This document shows, piece after piece, positions 44,650-54,230 of a stretch of DNA of 64,000 nt. The number at the start of each line of letters is the position of its first letter. The stretch's first letter is position 1. Location of the stretch: NCBI RefSeq assembly GCF_018403325.1, contig NZ_BOSL01000020.1, positions 1-64,000 on the forward strand, in the 5' to 3' direction. The DNA comes from Paenibacillus vini. Its GTDB lineage: Bacteria > Bacillota > Bacilli > Paenibacillales > Paenibacillaceae. The notes beneath the pieces were generated by a model, which was not told where the DNA came from, made no database searches, and saw nothing but the letters and a program-made list of their open reading frames with translations. The position numbers and the translations under genes were made by a program.

Positions 44650-45963
44650 ATGATGGACTTATTCTCTTATTCCCGGGAAAACGATCCCTCCGGACGTCTG
44701 TTGGCGGACCGGATGCGGCCGACAACCCTGGACGAATATATAGGGCAGGAAAGCATCATCGGGCCCGGAAAATTGCTGCGGCGGGCGATTGAAGCGGATC
44801 AGATTTCTTCGATTCTGCTGTATGGACCTCCGGGCTGCGGAAAAACGACGCTCGCGCATATTATATCGAATCATACCCAGGCGGAATTCGTACGTCTCAA
44901 TGCGGTGGACGCTTCCGTAAAGGATGTTCGCGAGGTTATCGAAAAAGCGCAGAACGATAAATCGTTTTACGGCACGAAAACGATCCTGTTCCTCGATGAA
45001 GTACACCGTTTCAACAGTTCGCGGCAGGACGCCCTGCTTCCGGCGGTGGAGAAGGGAACGATCATCTTTATCGGCGCGACGACGGAAAATCCGTTCCACT
45101 ATGTCAACGGGGCCTTGCTGAGCCGTTCGACGCTCTTCCAGCTGGAGCCGCTGACGAAGGAGCATTCGCTGATCGCGATGCGCCGTGCGCTGAGCGATCG
45201 GGACAAAGGCCTCGGCTTCATGAAGCTCGAGGCCTCGGACGAGGCGCTCCAGCACATCGCCGAGATGGCCAACGGCGATATCCGCCGGGCCTTGAACGCT
45301 CTGGAGCTGGCCGCGATGACGACGCCGCCGGAAACGGACGGCACCGTCCGCATTACGCTGGAGGTGGCGGAAGAGTCGATCCGCCGCCCGCTGGTCAAAG
45401 CGGATGAGTCGACGCAGTACGACGTCCTCTCCGCATTTCACAAGAGCATCCGCGGCTCCAGCGATGCCGCGTTGTTCTGGTTTCTCTACGCGGTAGAGAA
45501 ACTGGGCATGGACCCGATGACGTTCCTTCGGCGGCTGATCGCCGCCGCGAGCGAGGACATCGGGCTTGCGAACCCGCAGGCCATGGTACAGGCGGTAAGC
45601 GCCCTGGAGGCTTACCGCAACAATGGCTGGCCTGAAGCGAAGCTGAACATCGCCCAGGCGATTCTGTTCGCCGTCGAGAGCCCCAAATCGAACGCCGTGG
45701 TCGCGGCGATTTCGAATGCGATGTCGGCGATGGACGAGGTCAAATCCGCCGAGGTGCCGCTGCATTTGCGGGACGCCCATTATAAAGGAGCGGTCAAGCT
45801 CGGGCACACCGGCTACAAATACCCGCATAATTTCCCCGGCCATTACGTGAAGCAGGACTACCTGCCGCCGAATTTGGCCGGCCGGACGTTCTACCAAGCG
45901 ACCGAGCAGGGCAATGAGAGCAAAATCCGTCACAATCAGGAGCTGCGGCGTAGAGGGGATTAG
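44650..45963 (+). CDS. rarA: Replication-associated recombination protein A (RarA/MgsA)
   Basis: A 437-residue AAA+ ATPase related to clamp loaders and RuvB, acting at stalled replication forks. N-terminal [17 protein letters not shown], Walker [13 protein letters not shown] (about 57-68), Walker [12 protein letters not shown], sensor GATTENPF, and the C-terminal tetramerisation signature [19 protein letters not shown] are all present. Two adjacent ATG starts follow GGAAGTG. Its second half is noticeably G+C-rich compared with the neighbours. Confidence 0.95.
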   Translation: MMDLFSYSRENDPSGRLLADRMRPTTLDEYIGQESIIGPGKLLRRAIEADQISSILLYGPPGCGKTTLAHIISNHTQAEFVRLNAVDASVKDVREVIEKAQNDKSFYGTKTILFLDEVHRFNSSRQDALLPAVEKGTIIFIGATTENPFHYVNGALLSRSTLFQLEPLTKEHSLIAMRRALSDRDKGLGFMKLEASDEALQHIAEMANGDIRRALNALELAAMTTPPETDGTVRITLEVAEESIRRPLVKADESTQYDVLSAFHKSIRGSSDAALFWFLYAVEKLGMDPMTFLRRLIAAASEDIGLANPQAMVQAVSALEAYRNNGWPEAKLNIAQAILFAVESPKSNAVVAAISNAMSAMDEVKSAEVPLHLRDAHYKGAVKLGHTGYKYPHNFPGHYVKQDYLPPNLAGRTFYQATEQGNESKIRHNQELRRRGD

Positions 45964-46017
45964 CCCGATATGAGGCAACCAGAGCAGGGAATGGTGCGGT
46001 TGATTTGAATGAATGCA

Positions 46018-46293
46018 AAATAACTGGTTTTCTACAGCTAATTAAGTGCCAATCCCGATATTCTGGTAATAATTGGAGGTTATCCAGCTAATGTAGCGCA
46101 ATCGCCGACTCCGGTAATTAGCTTGGAGGTTATACAGCTAATGCAGCGTAATCGCCGACTCCGATAATTAACTGCATTTTCTACAGCTAATTTGCCGTTA
46201 TAACCTGATTCGCAGTATTTAACTGGAAAAACTACATCTATTTTGATGGTTTTCTGAAGAGTGCAGTGTAATTGGCCGAATTAACTGCAGGTT
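46018..46293. repeat. Hairpin-module repeat array, left part
   Basis: Modules of about 50 bases, each a short hairpin with arms such as AACTGG/CCAGCTAAT or AACTGC/ACAGCTAAT plus a spacer (for example ATCGCCGACTCCGATAATTA). About five and a half modules correspond to the last part of the 265-bp higher-order unit seen at 47579-48109. The array is cut at 46293 by an insertion sequence. Confidence 0.9.
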
Positions 46294-46370
46294 TGCAGCT
46301 AGAATAAAAAGTAGACACCTCTTAATGTCACACAGATAATAAATCTATTGAGGCAGAAAGGGTGTCGAGA

Positions 46371-46667
46371 ATGAGTGAGTCTAGGCAACGATACAATGAA
46401 ACATTTAAGCGTGAAGCCGTAAAGTATGTGCAAGAGCAGACGAAGACGTTGGAGCAGGTGGCCGACGAACTGAACATCAATCCCGGTACGTTGAGAAACT
46501 GGGTGGGTAAGTACCGTGAGTTTGAAAATGAACCGGTAAACCAAGGAGAATCACTTCGACAGCAATCCCAGCTCATTGAAGACCAAAAACGTGAGATCGC
46601 GGACCTGAAAGAAGAGATCGAAATTTTAAAAAAGGCCGTGCACATCTTCGGGAAAGAAAAGAACTAA
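46371..46667 (+). CDS. IS3-family transposase OrfA
   Basis: A 98-residue protein with an N-terminal helix-turn-helix (RQRYNETFKREAVKYVQEQT, then EQVADELNINPGTLRNWVGKY) that binds the element ends, and a C-terminal leucine-zipper-like coiled coil (QSQLIEDQKREIADLKEEIE). ATG 46371 follows AGAAAGGG. Near its end TTA-AAA-AAG provides the slippery heptamer A_AAA_AAG (46628-46634) for -1 frameshifting into orfB. Confidence 0.92.
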   Translation: MSESRQRYNETFKREAVKYVQEQTKTLEQVADELNINPGTLRNWVGKYREFENEPVNQGESLRQQSQLIEDQKREIADLKEEIEILKKAVHIFGKEKN

Positions 46668-46705
46668 GGTTCCAGTTCATCGAAGATCATCGCTCCGAGT
46701 TTCGA

Positions 46706-47536
46706 TTGGAGAAGATGTGCAAAGTGCTGCAAGTTTCCCGGAGTGGATACTACAAGTGGCAGGCATCCGAAGCCTCCGAGACAGAGAAGCGTCGAGAGAA
46801 ACTCGTAGCACGTATTAAATGGCATTTTTACGATTCCGATGAAATCTACGGCAGCCCAAGGATACACAATGAATTGGTAAAAGAAGGATGGACGGTATCG
46901 GAACGAACCGTCGGCCTCATCATGCGCGAAAATGGGTGGCGCTCGTGCATGGCTCGAAAATTTAGAGTCACCACCACAGACTCCAATCACGATATGCCCA
47001 TCGCACCGAATGTACTGGATCAGGATTTCTCTGCCACCAGGCCTAATGAAAAATGGGTGGCTGACCTTACCTACATCCCTTGCCGCCAGGGAAAGCTGTA
47101 CCTTGCCAGCATTTTGGATCTATATACAAAACAGATCGTTGGATGGAGGCTCAGCGATAAAATGACGACGGACCTCGTCCTTGAAGCACTAAATCAGGCG
47201 TACGAGGCTAAGAAGCCAAAGAGTGTAATTCACCATTCCGATCGCGGCTCCCAGTATGCCTCCAAGGAGTACCGTGAACAACTGGCACGCTTAGGCATAC
47301 AGCCAAGCATGAGTCGTAAAGGTAACTGCTATGACAATGCCTGCATCGAGGCGTTTCACAGCATCTTAAAACGTGAATTCATCTACAGCAGGCCAAAATT
47401 CAGGACCAAGGAAGAGGCTCAACAGAAGCTGTATCGTTACATTGAGTTCTTTTACAACCGCAAGCGCTCAAATAGCACAATTGGTTACATGTCACCGGTG
47501 CGCTTTGAACAGATGTACTACCAATTTACAGCTTAA
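46706..47536 (+). CDS. IS3-family transposase OrfB (DDE integrase core)
   Basis: 276 residues from a TTG codon; the frame is open further upstream, so the natural product is probably an OrfAB fusion of about 388 residues made by -1 frameshift at 46634. The catalytic triad is visible: WVADLTYIP (D), VIHHSDRGSQYAS (D) and YDNACIEAFHSILKRE (E), as in rve-type integrases. No internal stop, so it appears functional. Confidence 0.93.
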   Translation: MEKMCKVLQVSRSGYYKWQASEASETEKRREKLVARIKWHFYDSDEIYGSPRIHNELVKEGWTVSERTVGLIMRENGWRSCMARKFRVTTTDSNHDMPIAPNVLDQDFSATRPNEKWVADLTYIPCRQGKLYLASILDLYTKQIVGWRLSDKMTTDLVLEALNQAYEAKKPKSVIHHSDRGSQYASKEYREQLARLGIQPSMSRKGNCYDNACIEAFHSILKREFIYSRPKFRTKEEAQQKLYRYIEFFYNRKRSNSTIGYMSPVRFEQMYYQFTA

Positions 47537-47564
47537 GGGTGTCCACTTTGTTGACAGAAGAGCA

Positions 47565-48350
47565 GTTTTACAGTTAATGTGGCGCATTCACGGATTTCTC
47601 GATAATTAGCTGTAGTTTTTACAGCTAATGCAGAAGCAATCGCCGATTTCCCGGTAATTAACTGGAGGTTATCCAGCTAATGCAGCGTAATCGCCGACTC
47701 CGATAATTAACTGCATTTTCTACAACTAATTAGCCGTTATAACCTGATTTGCAGCATTTAACTGGAAAAACTACATCTATTTTGATGGTTTTCTGAAGAG
47801 TGCAGTGTAATTGGCCGAATTAACTGTAGGTTTTACAGCTAATGTGGCGCATTCACGGATTTCTCGATAATTAGCTGTAGTTTTTACAGCTAATGCAGAA
47901 GCAATCGCCGATTTCCCGGTAATTAACTGGAGGTTATCCAGCTAATGCAGCGTAATCGCCGACTCCGATAATTAACTGCATTTTCTACAGCTAATTTGCC
48001 GTTATAACCTGATTCGCAGTATTTAACAGCAAAAACTACATCTATTTCGGAGGTTTTCCGAAGAGTGCAACGTAATTGGCCGAATTAACTGCAGGTTTTA
48101 CACCTAATGTGGCGCATTCACGGATTTCTCGATAATTAGCTGTAGTTTTTACAGCTAAAGCAGAAGCAATCGCCGGTTTCCCGGTAATTAACTGGATGTT
48201 ATCCAGCTAATGTAGCGTAATCGCCGACTCCGATAATTAACAGCAGGTTTTACAGCTAGTCACCATCATGTGACGCCGAGCACCGCGCGCTGCAGCGCCA
48301 ATCGCCGACCCCCGATAATTAACTGGAGGTTATCCAGTTAAACCAAGCTT
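47565..48350. repeat. Hairpin-module repeat array, right part, with 265-bp higher-order period
   Basis: The marker GTGGCGCATTCACGG recurs at 47579, 47844 and 48109, exactly 265 bases apart. Each unit holds five modules with hairpin arms TTAGCTGTA/TACAGCTAA, TTAACTGG/CCAGCTAA, TTAACTGC/CAGCTAA and two degenerate ones. Arm bases differ between modules but stay complementary. The last unit degenerates after about 48250. No gene was found inside. Confidence 0.92.
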
Positions 48351-48361
48351 TTTATCTCATC

Positions 48362-48420
48362 AAAAAAGAAGCACCCGCGCTTTCCGGCAATGAAACGCCG
48401 GGTAACGCGGGTGCTTTTTC
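48362..48420 (-). terminator. Terminator after mnmA
   Basis: AAGCACCCGCG (48369-48379) pairs with CGCGGGTGCTT, with an inner smaller stem CCGGC/GCCGG, and flanking A/T runs on both sides. It lies just after the reverse-strand mnmA stop. Confidence 0.9.
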
Positions 48421-48439
48421 TTAATGCTTAGTCTAGAAC

Positions 48440-49612
<1,173 letters not shown>

Positions 49613-49734
49613 TTAGCATAATAGGAAGGGATTCGTTCGATCCCGTGCTTGAAGGTGCATTACCATCGATCCGGCACAGTTAAGCATGTGTAAATTTTGT
49701 GTAAACAAAATTCAGTTTTCGTGCTGTGGGCTGT

Positions 49735-49763
49735 TTTCCAAACCGAGGCGGATATGTTACGAT
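49735..49763 (+). promoter_or_regulatory. Candidate cymR promoter
   Basis: TTTCCA (49735-49740), 17-base spacer, TACGAT (49758-49763). Moderate match only. Confidence 0.4.
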
Positions 49764-49782
49764 AAACAAAGGTTAGAGATAG

Positions 49783-49803
49783 GAATAGGTAGTAATACTA
49801 TTC
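49783..49803. promoter_or_regulatory. Inverted repeat upstream of cymR
   Basis: GAATAG (49783-49788) and CTATTC (49798-49803) flank nine bases. Its place just downstream of the candidate promoter suggests an Rrf2-type operator for autoregulation; not established. Confidence 0.5.
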
Positions 49804-49861
49804 TAATTGATCAAAGTTCAATTATATAAAGATTATTTGAAAATTGAAAGAGGTGGCTTCT

Positions 49862-50281
49862 TTGAAGATTTCCACAAAAGGACGCTATGGCCTGACCATT
49901 ATGATGGAGTTGGCCGCTAAATTTGGCGAAGGTCCGACTTCCCTAAAAAGCATTGCCGAAAAGAACCAATTGTCCGAGCATTATCTTGAGCAATTGATCG
50001 CGCCGCTGCGCAATGCCGGGCTGGTTAAAAGCGTCCGCGGGGCATATGGCGGTTACATTTTGTCCCGAGAGGCAAGCGAAATCACTGCCGGTGATATTAT
50101 CCGCGTATTGGAGGGGCCGATTTCGCCGGTCGATTTTACGGAAGAAGATGATCCGGCCAAACGCGATTTATGGCTGCGGATTCGCGATAGTATTGCCGAA
50201 GTGCTGGATTCGACAACCCTCGAGAATATGATTTCCTTCGAGGAACAGGGCGCAAAGGAAAATTACATGTTCTACATTTAA
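49862..50281 (+). CDS. cymR: Rrf2-family cysteine-metabolism repressor CymR
   Basis: A 139-residue winged-helix regulator: LKISTKGRYGLTIMMELA, KNQLSEHYLEQLIAPLRNAG (recognition helix region), KSVRGAYGGYILSRE and a C-terminal DSTTLENM segment. It lacks the three-cysteine iron-sulfur site of IscR, consistent with CymR, which in B. subtilis works with CysK to repress cysteine uptake and synthesis genes. TTG 49862 gives the same N-terminus as B. subtilis and follows AGAGGTGG. Directly upstream of iscS, as in B. subtilis. Confidence 0.92.
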   Translation: MKISTKGRYGLTIMMELAAKFGEGPTSLKSIAEKNQLSEHYLEQLIAPLRNAGLVKSVRGAYGGYILSREASEITAGDIIRVLEGPISPVDFTEEDDPAKRDLWLRIRDSIAEVLDSTTLENMISFEEQGAKENYMFYI

Positions 50282-50317
50282 TTCCACAGCGTTCTAACAT
50301 ATAATCTTACTACCAAG

Positions 50318-50346
50318 ATAGAGGTTCCGGGAGGAGCCTCTATTAT
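50318..50346 (+). terminator. Terminator after cymR
   Basis: ATAGAGGTTC pairs with GAGCCTCTAT (one G-T pair) and is followed by TATTT. Confidence 0.75.
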
Positions 50347-50457
50347 TTATTTGCAAACCGAATTCGATTCGAGTGGGGGATTAGAGTCCACGGTATTAAG
50401 CTGTACAAAAATAGGGAATACGATTATTATGAAAAAGCGTTGAAATTGCAAAATTTC

Positions 50458-50486
50458 TTTACATTTTACCATAATACGCATAACAT
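50458..50486 (+). promoter_or_regulatory. iscS promoter
   Basis: TTTACA (50458-50463), 17-base spacer, TAACAT (50481-50486). It explains separate transcription of iscS after the cymR terminator. Confidence 0.6.
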
Positions 50487-50567
50487 AGATGAGCTAACAC
50501 GAGTACCGTCGCTTTCGGGACGGTGATTTTGTTTAAATAACCTCAAAATAAGTTAAGGTGATGCCTA

Positions 50568-51719
50568 ATGAAAAACATATACTTGGACCATGCAGCTTCA
50601 ACGCCGGTGCACCCGGATGTTGCGGAAACCATGTTGGACGTCATGCGGCGGCAGTACGGCAATGCGTCGAGTGTTCATTCTTTCGGACGGGCTGCTAAAA
50701 GACTGGTCAACGGTTCACGGGACAGCCTGGCCCGGTTTATCGGATGCCGTTCTGATGAAGTGGTGTTTACGGGCGGCGGAACCGAGAGCGACAACCTCGC
50801 GTTGTTCGGGACGGCAGAGGCCCGGCAGGATCGCGGACGTCATATCATTACGACGGCGATCGAGCATCATGCCGTTCTTCATGCTTGCCATCGGCTGGAA
50901 AAACAAGGGTTTGAAGTTACATATTTACCTGTCGACCGTTATGGACAAGTTCATTCCGAGCAAGTCGAAGCAGCCATCCGGCCGGATACGATTCTGGTTA
51001 GCGTGATGTACGGAAACAACGAGATCGGCACGATTCAGCCTATCGCCGAAATCGGTGAGCTCACTTCGGCAAGGGATATCGTTTTTCATGTGGATGCCGT
51101 TCAGGCGCTTGGTGCTGTACCGATCAACTGCAACGAGCTTCCGGTCGATTTAATGAGCTTCTCCTCGCACAAAATTAATGGTCCTCAAGGAGTGGGCGCA
51201 TTATATATCCGCCGGGAATTGTCCATAGAGCCCATTCTTTATGGAGGACTGCAGGAGCGCAAACGTCGTGCCGGAACCGAGAATATGGCGGGCATCGCAG
51301 GGTTCGCGAAAGCGGCGGAACTGGCTGCAGCTCAGCTTCCGCAGCGGGCTGCTCATGATGAAGAGCTTCGCGGAGTTTTGATCTCCGGACTGAAGAGAGT
51401 GGTTGGCGAGGAGCGTTTTCATGTCAACGGCCACCCTTCGCAGCGACTCCCGCATATCCTCAATATCAGCTTCCCTGAGTGCGATACGGAGACGATGTTG
51501 ATGAATCTCGATATGGAGGGAATTGCCGTTGCCAGCGGTTCGGCGTGCTCATCCGGTTCATTAGAACCATCGCATGTGCTTGAAGCCATGAATTTGCCGC
51601 AAAATTTTTTACGTTCCGCGATTCGTTTCAGCTTTGGTTTGGGTAATACTAGTGAAGAAATGGAACATACCGCCGAAAAAATTGGAACCATATTAGAGCG
51701 TCTTCGTAAAAGAAGATAA
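50568..51719 (+). CDS. iscS: Cysteine desulfurase IscS/NifS type
   Basis: A 383-residue PLP enzyme that takes sulfur from cysteine for tRNA thiolation and iron-sulfur clusters. The PLP lysine lies in SFSSHKINGPQGVGALY (about 200), and the sulfur-carrying cysteine in VASGSACSSGSLEPSHV (about 325). The N-terminus MKNIYLDHAASTPVHPDV is typical. It probably feeds MnmA, encoded 1 kb away on the other strand. Confidence 0.95.
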   Translation: MKNIYLDHAASTPVHPDVAETMLDVMRRQYGNASSVHSFGRAAKRLVNGSRDSLARFIGCRSDEVVFTGGGTESDNLALFGTAEARQDRGRHIITTAIEHHAVLHACHRLEKQGFEVTYLPVDRYGQVHSEQVEAAIRPDTILVSVMYGNNEIGTIQPIAEIGELTSARDIVFHVDAVQALGAVPINCNELPVDLMSFSSHKINGPQGVGALYIRRELSIEPILYGGLQERKRRAGTENMAGIAGFAKAAELAAAQLPQRAAHDEELRGVLISGLKRVVGEERFHVNGHPSQRLPHILNISFPECDTETMLMNLDMEGIAVASGSACSSGSLEPSHVLEAMNLPQNFLRSAIRFSFGLGNTSEEMEHTAEKIGTILERLRKRR

Positions 51720-51804
51720 TGGGCGTCTTTTGCAGTTTTTTCGGGAGGAGGTTGTTTCGTTTTTTAGGGATCAGGAGATTGCCACAGTAGGAGGACCCAA
51801 GAGC

Positions 51805-52326
51805 ATGAAACTTCAGGAGATGGTAGGCTTGGCCGTATTCGACGTGGAAGACGGCAAACAAATCGGAAAGGTTTTCGATTTCCTGCTCGATGAAACCTGG
51901 AGTATTACGGGCATTCAATTGGAGGGCAAAGCAATGTTTTCCTCCACAATTAAGGTCGTGCTCTGGGAAGATATCGTTGCATACGGTGAAGATGCCGTGA
52001 TGATTCGCAATCAACAGGCGATCCAAAAAGAGGAAGCCGAGAATATACAGCTTACCTTTAACTCGGGTAGCGGCAAATTGAAGGAACTTCCGATCCTTAC
52101 CGAGGACGGAATTTTGATAGGGCATGTAACCGATGTTTATTTTGACCATGAATTGGGAAACACAATTACAGGAATAGAAGTCAGTGACGGGTTTTTCTCC
52201 GATCTGATGGAAGGGCGAAAAGTGCTGCCTTTTGCACCCGGAATGACCAAAGGCGAAAATGCGATCATGGTGCCTCCAAACAGTGAGCAGCGGCTGGAGA
52301 ACACTGTGAATTCTGTTAACGGATAG
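51805..52326 (+). CDS. PRC-barrel domain protein (YrrD-like)
   Basis: A 173-residue soluble protein with two PRC-barrel repeats: LQEMVGLAVFDVEDGKQIGK-like at 3-22 with FLLDETWSITGIQLEG, and LPILTEDGILIGHVTDVYFD with GNTITGIEVSDGF. PRC barrels mediate protein or RNA contacts; YrrD of B. subtilis lies in the same neighbourhood and has unknown function. ATG 51805 follows GGAGGA; an upstream in-frame TTG at 51730 is less likely. Confidence 0.85.
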   Translation: MKLQEMVGLAVFDVEDGKQIGKVFDFLLDETWSITGIQLEGKAMFSSTIKVVLWEDIVAYGEDAVMIRNQQAIQKEEAENIQLTFNSGSGKLKELPILTEDGILIGHVTDVYFDHELGNTITGIEVSDGFFSDLMEGRKVLPFAPGMTKGENAIMVPPNSEQRLENTVNSVNG

Positions 52327-52337
52327 GTGATAATGTG

Positions 52338-52547
52338 ATGATGAAATGTCCAAACTGCAGTTCCAAGGATATCGGCAAAATCGGCTCCCACCAATTTTAT
52401 TGCTGGGGCTGCTTTATCGAATTGACGGTAAACGGAGAGAAGATGTCGGTCTATCAAGTAGAAGAAGATGGAACACTCAGCTCTTTGGATGATTTGTTTT
52501 TTGGTGAAGAGGTTCCTCAGGAATTTCCCCAAATGCATCTGTCCTAG
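52338..52547 (+). CDS. Small zinc-ribbon protein
   Basis: A 69-residue protein with two CxxC knuckles, MKCPNCSSKD and YCWGCFIEL, then an acidic tail. It may bind zinc and a partner protein. Three near starts (GTG 52335, ATG 52338, ATG 52341) follow AGGTGA; 52338 has the best spacing. It lies 11 bases after the PRC-barrel gene, so the two are probably cotranscribed. Confidence 0.75.
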   Translation: MMKCPNCSSKDIGKIGSHQFYCWGCFIELTVNGEKMSVYQVEEDGTLSSLDDLFFGEEVPQEFPQMHLS

Positions 52548-52580
52548 CAGTTTTTGATTTGATTGAATATGAGGATGATA

Positions 52581-52621
52581 AGAGGTTGTGCCGGAGCGAT
52601 TTTGCTTTGTGCACAGCCTCT
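52581..52621 (+). terminator. Hairpin after the zinc-ribbon gene
   Basis: AGAGGTTGTGC pairs with GCACAGCCTCT around a 19-base loop; the following TTGTTGGTTT is a weak T-run, so termination may be partial. Confidence 0.6.
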
Positions 52622-52732
52622 TGTTGGTTTATCCGGCGGTTTTCTCTGTTGCTCACGATTATTTTTGTCCTCCCGGGCATATACTTTCTTCATAGCTGGT
52701 CCGACTCCGAGCTACGGGAGGGGGTAATTGAA

Positions 52733-53800
52733 GTGGAGCCGTTCAATAAAAGCAAATTGTTCCGCTATGGGGTTTGGATGCTGCTGGGACTCGTCATTCT
52801 TTATTTCGTATGGCTGCTCAGGCCGATGTTTGCCGTAGTTTACGGTTTCTTGAAAGCCATTCTTTCCCCTTTTATTATCGCGATCATCATCTCTTATGTG
52901 CTTAATCCTATCGTCAAGATGCTGGGCGGACGGAAAGTCCCACGCACGGTGGCCGTGCTTCTCATATACGCGGTATTCTTAACAAGCCTGTCGGTTATTT
53001 TGATGAATGTCATCCCGATGTTTGTCGAACAGCTGGAGGAGCTCGGGGAACATTTGCCGGAACTCACTTTACACACTCAGCAACTGATGACCCGCTGGGA
53101 TAACAGCATTCTCCCGGGAAGTATCAGAATGGGAATGAACAATTGGTTCTTTCAATTTGAGCAGCGGATGGCCGCTTCCATCTCTACCTTTTTGAACAAT
53201 ATCGGAACAACGATCGGCGTCGTATTCAATGCTTTTATCGTTCCGTTTCTCATTTTCTATATGCTAAAGGATTTCGAAGCCTTCGAACGGCTTATATTGA
53301 GGTATTTACCGAGATCCCGCCGCAAATCCATCGTAACGCTGCTTAAGGAAATCGATGAGGCGCTCGGTAATTATGTGCGCGGTCAGCTCTTAGTGTGCGT
53401 GATCATCGGCGTGCTCGCTTATATCGGATATATGATCATCGGGATGCCCTTTGCCTTGCTGCTTGCGGGGGTTGTTGCCGTGTGCAACATTATCCCTTAT
53501 CTCGGGCCTTTTCTGGGGGCGGCTCCCGCAATGATTATGGCGACGACAATCTCGTGGAAAATGGTGCTGATGGTTTTCCTCGTCAACATGATCTGCCAGC
53601 TCATTGAGAGCAACGTCATTTCTCCGCAAGTCGTCGGAAAGACCCTTCATTTGCACCCGATGCTGATCATTTTTGCGCTTCTGGTCGGCGGCGAGATCGG
53701 CGGAATTCCGGGACTCGTGCTTGCCGTTCCGCTCTTTGCCGTGGGCAAGGTCGTCATCCAGCATTTTTATGCGTATTATGTAAGACGAAAAACGGTGTAA
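52733..53800 (+). CDS. AI-2E family membrane transporter (YrrI-like)
   Basis: A 355-residue membrane protein with about eight spans and the family signature VVAVCNIIPYLGPFLGAAPA plus GKTLHLHPMLIIFALLVGGE near the C-terminus. Family members export autoinducer-2-like compounds or exchange sodium and protons; the substrate here is unknown. GTG 52733 is chosen because GGGAGGGGG lies just upstream; a longer frame back to 52559 would run through the preceding hairpin. In B. subtilis yrrI also precedes alaS. Confidence 0.88.
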   Translation: MEPFNKSKLFRYGVWMLLGLVILYFVWLLRPMFAVVYGFLKAILSPFIIAIIISYVLNPIVKMLGGRKVPRTVAVLLIYAVFLTSLSVILMNVIPMFVEQLEELGEHLPELTLHTQQLMTRWDNSILPGSIRMGMNNWFFQFEQRMAASISTFLNNIGTTIGVVFNAFIVPFLIFYMLKDFEAFERLILRYLPRSRRKSIVTLLKEIDEALGNYVRGQLLVCVIIGVLAYIGYMIIGMPFALLLAGVVAVCNIIPYLGPFLGAAPAMIMATTISWKMVLMVFLVNMICQLIESNVISPQVVGKTLHLHPMLIIFALLVGGEIGGIPGLVLAVPLFAVGKVVIQHFYAYYVRRKTV

Positions 53801-53818
53801 CCTCAGGGATGTAGCGCA

Positions 53819-53847
53819 TTGACATCAGTGGTGCCGCCTTATATACT
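53819..53847 (+). promoter_or_regulatory. alaS promoter
   Basis: Perfect TTGACA (53819-53824), 17-base spacer, TATACT (53842-53847). Confidence 0.88.
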
Positions 53848-53853
53848 TAGAAT

Positions 53854-54172
53854 GATTTATTCGAACGAATTTGACATTCATAAACGAAATCGTTGACGAA
53901 AAGAAGTATGTCCGATATTGATTTTCCCAGAGAAGGCGTTCCTTCGCTGGTGATGCGGCCTTAAGGCCGTTTCTCCGACGATGGCTGAAAGAACCCGAAA
54001 TATCGCCGGACAGAAGCGCTGTTTTCCGAGTGTGAGCCAAAAACTCACCGGATGGTCCCCGTTACAAGACCGTACAAGGCGATCGCCTCCTTATTAGGAC
54101 AGAATTCACGGGGAGACGATAACCAGGGTGGTACCGCGAGACAATCGTCCCTGATTTTCAGGGGCGTTTTTT
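53854..54172 (+). promoter_or_regulatory. T-box riboswitch leader of alaS
   Basis: The T-box AGGGTGGTACCGCG (54125-54138) precedes a terminator with arms CGTCCCTG (54146-54153) and CAGGGGCG (54159-54166). Stem I carries AGTA (53905-53908) opposite GAA (54013-54015), and the specifier right after GAA is GCG (54016-54018), an alanine codon; GCT two bases later is an alternative. Uncharged tRNA-Ala should switch on alaS. Confidence 0.93.
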
Positions 54173-54230
54173 CTTTGTTTGCCTAACCGCAAACATGAAC
54201 TATAGATCATAAACTTTAGGAGGAAAATAG

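Larger units (their letters stand above)
46294..47564 (+). mobile_element. Complete IS3-family insertion sequence (about 1271 bp)
   Basis: The element begins TGCAGCTAGAATAAAAAGTA and ends, read inward on the reverse strand, TGCTCTTCTGTCAACAAAGT; both ends then continue GGACACC or AGACACC, giving imperfect terminal inverted repeats with TG...CA tips. The target duplication is GTT (46291-46293 and 47565-47567). The boundaries were set by comparing the interrupted repeat module with intact copies, which leaves exactly 1274 extra bases. orfA and orfB with a slippery A_AAA_AAG are intact, so the element may be active. Confidence 0.9.

Noticed and set aside
44659-45978. Long (439-codon) reading frame antisense to rarA
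   Set aside because: rarA is unmistakable on the other strand; the antisense frame follows from its G+C-rich third positions and has no recognisable motif.
46634-46706. orfA/orfB split taken as a frameshift pseudogene
   Set aside because: The A_AAA_AAG site and -1 frame relation are the normal arrangement of active IS3-family elements.
46018-48350. Repeats considered as a CRISPR array
   Set aside because: Repeats are variable hairpins, spacers are themselves repeated, the order recurs every 265 bases, and no cas genes are near.
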